Part shown: positions 1 to 5,589 of the stretch, piece by piece
Numbering within the stretch: position 1 is the first letter of the stretch
Layout of the letters: each line of letters starts with the position of its first letter
Assembly (NCBI GenBank): GCA_023457175.1
Contig: JAEWMM010000034.1
Coordinates: forward strand, 1-5,589
Source: Bacillota bacterium
GTDB lineage: Bacteria > Bacillota > Clostridia > Oscillospirales > Ruminococcaceae
Direction of reading: 5' to 3'
DNA: 5,589 bases
Program-made: the position numbers and the translations under genes
Notes under the pieces: generated by a model
The model's database searches: none
What the model saw: the letters and a program-made list of their open reading frames with translations, nothing else
What the model was told of the DNA's origin: nothing

Positions 1-933
1 ATGGGGCATAAGTTTGCCGACCTTGACAGTCTGGGCGCGGCAGTCGGCCTGCTGCGGCCGATCCGACAGATGGGCAAGCCCGCCGTTGTCGCCATTAACC
101 GTACACGCAATCTGGTCAATACATTAATTGAGCGGCTTGAGAAAAACGGCTACGAAAACAGCTTTTTAAACCCGTTTGATATTATGGATACCATTACGCC
201 CAACACGCTGCTCATTATTGTGGATACCCACCTTGAGCATGTGCTGGAATCCTCAGAGCTGTATCGCGCGTGCAAGAATGTCGCCATCATCGACCATCAT
301 CGCCGCATGGTGGGCTATATCGACAATGCGGTGATCTTCTACCACGAGCCTTATGCTTCTTCGGCTTCTGAAATGGTCACCGAGCTGATTCAATACCTTG
401 GAGACAAGCAGCGTATCACCCGCGTCGAGGCGGAGGCGCTGCTGGCCGGCATCATGCTCGATACCCGGAACTTTGTCATCCGCACCGGTGTGCGCACCTT
501 TGAGGCGGCGGCCTATCTGCGTCGTCAGGGCGCCGACACCGTCGAGGTGCGCAAGCTCTTCTCCTCGTCGATGGAATTTTATCAGCAGCGGGCGCGGGTG
601 GTTTCTTCGGCTGAAATTTATCACCGATGCGCCATCGCCACGGCGGCTTCAGCGGGCGAAAATATCAAGCTGGTTGCCCCGCAGGCAGCTGACGAGCTGC
701 TGAATATCAGCGGCGTTGACGCATCGTTTGTGCTGTATGAGTACGACGATGGCATCACCATTTCGGCGCGCTCGATGGGCAAGCTGAACGTTCAGGTCAT
801 TATGGAGGCGCTGGGCGGCGGCGGTCATCAGACGATGGCCGCGACCCAGATTTCCGCGATCTCGATGGAGGACGCGCGCCAGAAGCTGCTTGAGGCCATT
901 GAGGAATATTCGCAGCAGAATCACATCAGTTAG
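1..933 (+). CDS. gdpP: GdpP-type c-di-AMP phosphodiesterase, C-terminal DHH/DHHA1 part (5' end outside window)
   Basis: GdpP (YybT family) is a membrane-anchored enzyme that hydrolyses cyclic di-AMP to pApA. The 310 visible residues are the catalytic half. Motifs seen, numbered from the window edge, are HxxxDxD at 3-9 (H3, D7, D9), VDTH with D75, the DHH triad at 98-100 followed by RR, D154 in MLDTRNF, and the DHHA1 glycine motif GGGGHQ at 272-277. These supply the usual metal ligands and nucleotide contacts. Residue 6 is Ala where many relatives have Pro. The ATG at position 1 is very probably an internal methionine: it lies directly before the first metal-binding motif, leaving no room for the strand that normally precedes it, and no ribosome binding site can be seen. 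By comparison with family members of about 650 residues, roughly 320 residues (membrane helices, PAS-like and degenerate GGDEF domains) lie upstream. NrnA is a DHH protein of similar length, but the sequence resembles GdpP much more closely. The stop is TAG at 931-933. Confidence 0.93.
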   Translation: MGHKFADLDSLGAAVGLLRPIRQMGKPAVVAINRTRNLVNTLIERLEKNGYENSFLNPFDIMDTITPNTLLIIVDTHLEHVLESSELYRACKNVAIIDHHRRMVGYIDNAVIFYHEPYASSASEMVTELIQYLGDKQRITRVEAEALLAGIMLDTRNFVIRTGVRTFEAAAYLRRQGADTVEVRKLFSSSMEFYQQRARVVSSAEIYHRCAIATAASAGENIKLVAPQAADELLNISGVDASFVLYEYDDGITISARSMGKLNVQVIMEALGGGGHQTMAATQISAISMEDARQKLLEAIEEYSQQNHIS

Positions 934-984
934 CTGCAACGTTTCAAAACAGTCCTTGTTTTTGTTGTTTAAACTTAAAACGCT

Positions 985-989
985 GGAGG
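985..989 (+). promoter_or_regulatory. ribosome binding site of rplI
   Basis: GGAGG lies 9 bases before the ATG at 999. The 65-base gap between gdpP and rplI (934-998) is AT-rich. I see no strong terminator or consensus promoter in it, so rplI is probably read from the gdpP transcript. Confidence 0.85.
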
Positions 990-998
990 TACACTTAA

Positions 999-1442
999 AT
1001 GAAGGTCATTTTATTAGCGGATGTTAAGGGCACCGGTAAAAAGGGCGAGCTGCACGACGTTTCGGACGGATATGCCCGCAATTTTTTGTTGCCGAAAAAG
1101 CTGGCGCAGCCCGCTACCGCGCAGGCGGTCGGCGAAATGAAGGCCAAGCAGGACTCGGCGGCGCACCGTGCCGAGGTTGAGCGGCAAAACGCCGAGGCGC
1201 TGGCCAAGCGCCTCAACGCCATGATCGTTACCGTACACGCCAAGGCAGGCGCGGGCGGCAGGCTGTTTGGCGCCGTCACCACCAAGGAGATTGCAGACGC
1301 CATGACCGAGCAGCTTGGAATGGCGATCGACAAGAAGAAGGTTTCGATCGACGGGGACATCAAGGCCCACGGCGAATACGAGGCGGTTGTCAAACTGTAT
1401 GCGGGCATTTCGGCAAAAACAAAGGTTGTTGTTTGCGAATAA
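999..1442 (+). CDS. rplI: 50S ribosomal protein L9 (bL9)
   Basis: bL9 binds 23S rRNA near the L1 stalk with its N-terminal domain and reaches out from the 50S subunit, where it helps keep the reading frame. The 147 residues match the usual 147-150. The N-terminal domain (1-40) opens [17 protein letters not shown] and carries the family signature around [10 protein letters not shown] (23-32). A long Ala/Glu/Lys-rich connecting helix follows (about 41-74). The C-terminal domain (75-147) contains [16 protein letters not shown] (87-102), typical of the family. The ATG is supported by a well-placed GGAGG and by the invariant MKVI start. The gene sits between gdpP and dnaB, the same order as in Bacillus subtilis. 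The protein appears complete and unremarkable; the stop is TAA. Confidence 0.97.
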   Translation: MKVILLADVKGTGKKGELHDVSDGYARNFLLPKKLAQPATAQAVGEMKAKQDSAAHRAEVERQNAEALAKRLNAMIVTVHAKAGAGGRLFGAVTTKEIADAMTEQLGMAIDKKKVSIDGDIKAHGEYEAVVKLYAGISAKTKVVVCE

Positions 1443-1466
1443 GCTCTGGTTTATCAATAAATTATC

Positions 1467-1493
1467 GCCGTGGGGCCATTTTCGCCCTACGGC
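1467..1493 (+). other. 10-bp hairpin in the rplI-dnaB gap, possible attenuator or mRNA structure
   Basis: The arms 1467-1476 (GCCGTGGGGC) and 1484-1493 (GCCCTACGGC) pair over 10 bp with a single G-U wobble around a 7-base loop. The base run TTTT at 1479-1482 lies in the loop. No T-tract directly follows the stem: the next T-rich stretches are at 1509-1512 and 1517-1521, 15 or more bases away. It is therefore not a canonical intrinsic terminator on the + strand. It lies 25 bases after the rplI stop and ends 33 bases before the dnaB ribosome binding site. The stem is seen in the sequence; any role in attenuation, processing or mRNA stability is inference. Confidence 0.5.
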
Positions 1494-1526
1494 TGGTATT
1501 AGTCATGCTTTTGGAATTTTTATGGC

Positions 1527-1535
1527 AGGGGAGGT
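1527..1535 (+). promoter_or_regulatory. ribosome binding site that fixes the GTG start of dnaB
   Basis: AGGGGAGGT, with core GGAGG at 1530-1534, ends 7 bases before GTG at 1542-1544. The nearby ATG codons at 1505 and 1522 are in other frames. This site is the main support for GTG as the dnaB start. Confidence 0.85.
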
Positions 1536-1541
1536 CTTGGG

Positions 1542-2915
1542 GTGGCGCAGCAATTCGACGGCTATTTCGGCGCGATGCCGCAGGAGCTTCCCTATAATCT
1601 TGAGGCGGAGCAGTCGGTGCTCGGCGCGGTGCTCATCGACGCACAATGCGTGCCCGAGGTACTCAAATACTTAAAGCCCGAGAGCTTTTACCGTCAGCAG
1701 CATCGCGAAATTTTCTCGATTATCATGCGAATGTTTATCGCCTCCGAGACGATAGACTTCATTACGATTTTAGAGCAGGTCTGCCGGGAGGATATCTTTC
1801 CCACCGATCAGGATGCGAAGATTTACCTGACGCAGCTCGCGCAGGTGGTGCCGACGGCGGGCAATGCCGAGGCCTATGCCCGCATTGTCCGCGAGAAATA
1901 TTATCTGCGCAGCCTGATATCGACCTTTGAGCAGGTCATCGGCGCCTCACGCGAGGGGAACACCGACGCCAATCTGCTTATGGACATGGCCGAGCAGGGC
2001 ATCTACGATCTGCGTCAGGGCCGGGACTCCTCCGGCTTTACGCATATTAAGGACGTCATTGCGGGAACCTATGACCGTTTGCAGCGTCTAAGCGGCGAGG
2101 ACCGCGAGCAGTATGTGGGCATCCCGACCGGCTACCCGCTGCTCGATAATGTGATCATGGGCTTAAATAAGTCCGACCTATTGGTTCTCGCGGCCCGCCC
2201 CGGCATGGGCAAGACCGCCTTTGCGCTCAACATTGCGATGAACGTTGCCAAGCAGAAGCGCAAGGTTGCAATTTTCTCGCTGGAAATGAGCAACGAGCAG
2301 CTTGTCGAGCGTCTGATCTCCTCCGAGGGGCTGATTGCCTCAGAGAATTTGCACAAAGGCAATATCTCGCTTGAGGACTGGGAGAAGATTGCGGTCGCAA
2401 CCCAGCGGCTGACCCCGCTGCCCATTTATCTTGACGACACCGCAGGCATACATATCGGCGAAATGAAGGGCAAGCTGCGCCGGCTGCGCGACGTTTCGCT
2501 GGTTGTCATCGATTATCTCCAGCTTATGACCGGCGGCGACGGCACCAAACGCCGCAGCGAAAACCGCGTTCAAGAGGTTTCGGAGATGACACGCTCGCTT
2601 AAAATCATGGCGAAGGAATTTAACGTGCCGGTTATCGTGCTTTCGCAGCTTTCACGCGGACCCGAAACGCGCACCGACCGGCGGCCGATGCTCTCCGACC
2701 TGCGTGAATCCGGTTCGATCGAGCAGGACGCCGACATCGTCATGATGCTTTATCGCGCGGCCTATTACGCAAAAAACGACCCCAACGTGCCGCAGGGCGA
2801 GGCGGAGTGTATCGTGGCCAAGAACCGCCACGGCACCACCGGCAGCGTCAAATTCGGCTGGGACGGCGCGCATACGACTTTCACAACACCGGAGCTTACA
2901 CGGGATGAAGGATAG
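1542..2915 (+). CDS. dnaB: replicative DNA helicase DnaB
   Basis: This is the hexameric 5'-3' helicase that unwinds DNA at the replication fork and recruits primase (the gene is called dnaC in Bacillus subtilis). The 457 residues match the family's usual 440-470. The N-terminal helical domain spans about 14-115 and starts at the typical LPYNLEAEQSVLGA. After a linker helix, the RecA-like ATPase domain (about 193-450) shows Walker A ARPGMGKTA (218-226, K224 and T225), E248 in SLEMS as catalytic glutamate, Walker B VVIDYLQLM (321-329, D324), Q368 in LSQLSR, the DLRESGSIEQDAD motif (386-398), and KNRHG with K427 and R429 as the likely arginine finger. No intein or frame break is seen. The GTG start has a strong ribosome binding site; an internal ATG at codon 12 is less likely. 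The last 11 bases overlap tilS. No helicase loader gene is in the window. Confidence 0.97.
   Translation: MAQQFDGYFGAMPQELPYNLEAEQSVLGAVLIDAQCVPEVLKYLKPESFYRQQHREIFSIIMRMFIASETIDFITILEQVCREDIFPTDQDAKIYLTQLAQVVPTAGNAEAYARIVREKYYLRSLISTFEQVIGASREGNTDANLLMDMAEQGIYDLRQGRDSSGFTHIKDVIAGTYDRLQRLSGEDREQYVGIPTGYPLLDNVIMGLNKSDLLVLAARPGMGKTAFALNIAMNVAKQKRKVAIFSLEMSNEQLVERLISSEGLIASENLHKGNISLEDWEKIAVATQRLTPLPIYLDDTAGIHIGEMKGKLRRLRDVSLVVIDYLQLMTGGDGTKRRSENRVQEVSEMTRSLKIMAKEFNVPVIVLSQLSRGPETRTDRRPMLSDLRESGSIEQDADIVMMLYRAAYYAKNDPNVPQGEAECIVAKNRHGTTGSVKFGWDGAHTTFTTPELTRDEG
2891..2894 (+). promoter_or_regulatory. ribosome binding site of tilS, inside dnaB
   Basis: GGAG lies 10 bases before the tilS ATG at 2905, within the last codons of dnaB. 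It is weaker than the other sites in the window. The 11-base overlap suggests that tilS translation depends partly on ribosomes finishing dnaB. Confidence 0.5.
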
Positions 2916-4329
2916 CGTTTTACAGACGATACGGGAACATCATATGCTCAAGCAGGGCGATAGCGTCATTGTCGGGCTTTCCGGCGGTGCGGATTCGGTT
3001 GCCCTGCTTTGCGTTTTGCTAAAATTGCGGGAGAAGCTTGGCCTTGCCGCGCTGTCGGCCTGCCATGTTAACCACAACCTGCGCGGGGAAGAGAGCCTGC
3101 GCGACGAGCGCTTTTGCCAAACGCTGTGCGACAGGCTGAACGTTCCGCTTGTAATAAGAAGCGTCGACGTTGCGGGCTACTGCGCCCAAAACCGCTGCGC
3201 GACCGAGGAGGGTGCGCGTATTTTGCGTTACGAGGCGCTGCAAAGCCTGAATTCAAACGCCAAAATTGCGACGGCGCACACGCTTTCAGACAACGCTGAA
3301 ACGCTGCTTTTAAATCTTGCGCGCGGCGCGGCGCTCGATGGCCTGTGCGGCGTTCCGCCGGTCAGGGGCTCTATCATCCGCCCTCTGATAAACTGTACCC
3401 GCGCTGAGGTGGAGGACTACCTTGAAGCGATGGGGCAGGATTATGTCACCGACTCGACCAATCTTACAAACGACTATAAGCGCAATCGCGTCCGCCACGA
3501 GCTGATGCCGCTGCTAAAGGCGCTCAACCCCTCCTTTGAGCAGGCGGCGCGCCGCACCACCGACGCGCTGCGCGCCGATAAAACGCTGCTGGGGCAGCTG
3601 GCTGACCGGGCGTTGAAGGAGGCGGCGCTGCCCGATACGCCGCCCGTATTGCCGCAATGGGCCGCACGCCTGACGCCGTATTTGCCGCAGCAGAAGCACT
3701 GGTCACGCGCGGCGCTGCTGGAGCACCCAAAACCGGTGCGGCTGCGCTGCTATAAACTGCTGCTGGTTGCCGCGGGGCAGCGTTACGACGCAGACCGGCT
3801 GGCGCTGGCCGATGCGCTGGTACTGTCGGGCAGCGGCGGCGTGCAGCTATCACACCGCAGTACGCTGCGCTGTAACGGCCAGACGCTTTATCTTGAGACG
3901 CTGACCGGTCCGTCCGGGGTGAACAGGCGGCAGATTTCGCTTTCAGGCGATCAAATACCGGTGGTTGTGCCGCTTTTTGGCGGCTATATCCTTCGAATAT
4001 GTGAAATAGATAAAACAGAGATAAAATTTTTTGTAAATAAGCGCAGTTTGCAATTTAAAAACGCTATCGACTGTGATAGAATAAATGAGATTATCACCCT
4101 GCGCCCTCGCGCGGCGGGTGATAGAATCGCGCTTGTGGGGCATAATTGCACACAATCGCTAAAAAAACTGCTCAATGCAATGGCTGTTCCGGCGCCGCTT
4201 CGAGACGGTTTGATCGTCCTGAGTGACCAAAAGGGCCCTGTCTGGATTGAGGGGCTTGGCGTCAGCGAACGGGCCGCTATTTCATACGATACCCGGCGCG
4301 CAGTGCTGATCACAATACAGGAGGAATGA
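2905..4329 (+). CDS. tilS: tRNA(Ile)-lysidine synthase TilS
   Basis: TilS uses ATP and lysine to convert C34 of the CAU-anticodon tRNA-Ile to lysidine, so that the tRNA reads AUA codons and is charged with isoleucine. It is normally essential. The 474 residues are close to the long Bacillus form. The N-terminal PP-loop domain shows SGGADSV (26-32), HVNHNLRG (54-61), ATAHTLSDNAETLLLNLARG (122-141), RPL (159-161), DSTN (183-186) and RNRVRHELMPLL (193-204). A helical, Ala/Leu-rich middle region follows. The C-terminal TilS domain is marked by TLRPRAAGDRI (398-408) and SLKKLLNAMAVP (418-429). ATG 2905 is chosen because it leaves the usual 20-odd residues before the PP-loop; an ATG at codon 14 would shorten this. 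The gene overlaps dnaB by 11 bases and ends 6 bases before hpt. Codons for residues about 363-396 are strikingly AT-rich and use AGA and ATA, unlike the rest, but the frame stays open. Confidence 0.95.
   Translation: MKDSVLQTIREHHMLKQGDSVIVGLSGGADSVALLCVLLKLREKLGLAALSACHVNHNLRGEESLRDERFCQTLCDRLNVPLVIRSVDVAGYCAQNRCATEEGARILRYEALQSLNSNAKIATAHTLSDNAETLLLNLARGAALDGLCGVPPVRGSIIRPLINCTRAEVEDYLEAMGQDYVTDSTNLTNDYKRNRVRHELMPLLKALNPSFEQAARRTTDALRADKTLLGQLADRALKEAALPDTPPVLPQWAARLTPYLPQQKHWSRAALLEHPKPVRLRCYKLLLVAAGQRYDADRLALADALVLSGSGGVQLSHRSTLRCNGQTLYLETLTGPSGVNRRQISLSGDQIPVVVPLFGGYILRICEIDKTEIKFFVNKRSLQFKNAIDCDRINEIITLRPRAAGDRIALVGHNCTQSLKKLLNAMAVPAPLRDGLIVLSDQKGPVWIEGLGVSERAAISYDTRRAVLITIQEE
3991..4090 (+). 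other. AT-rich island inside tilS
   Basis: I count 28 G or C in these 100 bases, against 34 of 60 in 3841-3900 just upstream. It encodes residues about 363-395, the entry to the TilS C-terminal domain. It contains weak promoter-like pairs: TTGTAA at 4031-4036 and TTTAAA at 4054-4059 with a 17-base spacer, and a separate TAGAAT at 4077-4082. The base composition is seen directly; an internal promoter for hpt-ftsH is only a possibility. Confidence 0.4.
4092..4123 (+). repeat. inverted repeat (hairpin) inside tilS
   Basis: TATCACCC at 4092-4099 and GGGTGATA at 4116-4123 are perfect complements (8 bp). Inside them, GCGC 4101-4104 can pair with GCGC 4109-4112 around a 4-base loop. The structure encodes part of the conserved LRPRAAGDRI segment, so coding constraint may explain it. 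No T-tract follows. Confidence 0.4.
4319..4324 (+). promoter_or_regulatory. ribosome binding site of hpt, inside the end of tilS
   Basis: AGGAGG is a full anti-Shine-Dalgarno match placed 11 bases before GTG 4336, slightly longer than ideal. It sits just before the tilS stop at 4327-4329, so the two genes are probably translationally linked. Confidence 0.8.
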
Positions 4330-4335
4330 CAAAAG

Positions 4336-4875
4336 GTGCAAAACGATATTCAGAAGATTCTTATTTCTGAAGAGGAGCTTAGAAATAAGGTCGCAGAGTT
4401 AGGACGCCAGATTTCAGAGGATTATAAGGATAAAAACCTGATGATGGTCAGCGTGCTCAAGGGCTCGGTCGTTTTCATGGCCGACCTGATGCGCGCCATC
4501 ACCATTCCGGCTTCGATTGATTTCATGTCGGTTTCGAGCTACGGCAGCGGCATCAAGACGACCGGCGTCGTCCGAATCATCAAGGATCTTGACGAGGCGC
4601 TCACCGGCAAAGACATCCAGATTGTTGAGGATATTCTCGACTCGGGCATGACGCTTTCGTATCTTAAAGAGCATATCGGCGCCAAGGACGCCAAAAGCAT
4701 CCGCGTTGCGACGCTGCTCGATAAGCCGGAGCGCCGTCAGGTCAACATTGTGCCGGATTATAAGGGCTTTGTGGTTCCGGATGAATTCGGGGTCGGCTAC
4801 GGGCTGGACTACGACGAAAAATACCGCAATCTTCCATATGTGGGCATTCTCAAGCCCTGCGTATATGAAAAATAA
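4336..4875 (+). CDS. hpt: hypoxanthine (guanine) phosphoribosyltransferase
   Basis: This purine-salvage enzyme (hprT in Bacillus) joins hypoxanthine or guanine to PRPP to give IMP or GMP and pyrophosphate, in the cytoplasm. The 179 residues fit the usual bacterial length. Motifs are the pyrophosphate loop LKG (41-43), the flexible-loop SYGSG (68-72), the PRPP motif VEDILDSGMTL (97-107) with E98, D99 and the likely general base D102, K130 in LLDKPERR as the probable purine O6 contact, and DEFGVGYGLDYDEKYRNLPYVG (149-170) with F151 as the stacking aromatic and D158 as the metal ligand. Residue 152 is Gly where bacterial relatives normally have Val (FVVGYG). The GTG start gives the expected short lead before ILISEEEL; the next in-frame ATG is codon 36, inside the conserved fold. 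The gene lies 6 bases after tilS and 25 bases before ftsH, as in Bacillus subtilis. Confidence 0.95.
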   Translation: MQNDIQKILISEEELRNKVAELGRQISEDYKDKNLMMVSVLKGSVVFMADLMRAITIPASIDFMSVSSYGSGIKTTGVVRIIKDLDEALTGKDIQIVEDILDSGMTLSYLKEHIGAKDAKSIRVATLLDKPERRQVNIVPDYKGFVVPDEFGVGYGLDYDEKYRNLPYVGILKPCVYEK

Positions 4876-4886
4876 AATATTTTAGC

Positions 4887-4892
4887 AGGGAG
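4887..4892 (+). promoter_or_regulatory. ribosome binding site that fixes the TTG start of ftsH
   Basis: AGGGAG ends 8 bases before TTG 4901. An in-frame TAA at 4895-4897 blocks any earlier start, and no ATG or GTG lies in frame near the site. The TTG is therefore the best start available. Confidence 0.75.
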
Positions 4893-4897
4893 TGTAA

Positions 4898-5589
<692 letters not shown>

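Noticed and set aside
1..933. A complete stand-alone NrnA-like DHH nuclease starting at ATG 1
   Set aside because: The length fits NrnA, but the sequence follows GdpP, and the first metal-binding His is residue 3, leaving no room for the preceding strand.
253..939. Minus-strand open frames opposite gdpP, and similar ones opposite dnaB, tilS, hpt and ftsH
   Set aside because: They lie antisense to well-supported genes, lack convincing ribosome binding sites and give unrecognisable, Arg/Ala-rich proteins.
934..998. Possible terminator or promoter between gdpP and rplI: short stems GCAGC 912-916 with GCTGC 933-937, and AAAACA 946-951 with TGTTTT 957-962
   Set aside because: The stems are 5-6 bp and one is made almost only of A-T pairs. 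No correctly spaced -35/-10 pair was found.
1315..1674. Open frame on the + strand spanning the rplI-dnaB gap
   Set aside because: It overlaps both rplI and dnaB out of frame, is rich in Arg and Ser as expected of a GC-rich shadow frame, and matches no family I recognise.
4073..4127. 10-base direct repeat GTGATAGAAT at 4073-4082 and 4118-4127
   Set aside because: Both copies encode Asp-Arg-Ile in frame, 45 bases apart; with only two copies this is best explained by chance and coding.
4326..4370. ATG overlapping the tilS stop (ATGA at 4326-4329), opening a 14-codon reading frame just before hpt
   Set aside because: AGGAGG lies only 1 base upstream of this ATG, too close to serve it, and the frame ends quickly without any recognisable product. 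The site suits GTG 4336 instead.

Overview
This window is a stretch of bacterial housekeeping genes, all on the + strand and tightly packed. The order is gdpP (3' part), rplI, dnaB, tilS, hpt, ftsH (5' part). The gene set and order point to Bacillota: gdpP-rplI-dnaB and tilS-hpt-ftsH are each familiar neighbourhoods there. The moderately high GC of the coding sequence and the look of the proteins fit a class Clostridia, Oscillospirales-like lineage. That last placement is inference, and I cannot name a genus.

Layout: 1-933 encodes the DHH/DHHA1 phosphodiesterase half of GdpP, cut at its 5' end by the window edge. After a 65-base AT-rich gap, 999-1442 is rplI (bL9). A 99-base gap holding a clear hairpin (1467-1493) leads to dnaB at 1542-2915, which starts with GTG. 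tilS (2905-4329) overlaps the end of dnaB by 11 bases, hpt (4336-4875, GTG start) follows after 6 bases, and ftsH starts with TTG at 4901 and runs off the right edge just as its Walker A motif begins. I see no rRNA, tRNA, CRISPR, insertion sequence or convincing intrinsic terminator, so the six genes could share one transcript.

The products cover c-di-AMP turnover (GdpP), the large ribosomal subunit (bL9), the replicative helicase (DnaB), lysidine modification of tRNA-Ile (TilS), purine salvage (Hpt) and membrane protein quality control (FtsH). They do not form one pathway; the cluster is a growth-related housekeeping block. In other Bacillota, GdpP and Hpt are both inhibited by (p)ppGpp, and TilS with HprT has been reported to activate ftsH in Bacillus subtilis, so regulatory links are possible.

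I found no previously undescribed system. The points worth a second look are the fusion of two conserved gene blocks through the dnaB/tilS overlap, the rplI-dnaB hairpin, a sharply AT-rich island in the 3' part of tilS with an adjacent hairpin, a Gly in the Hpt purine pocket where Val is usual, the Asn/Pro/Gln-rich leader of FtsH, and the run of non-ATG starts.
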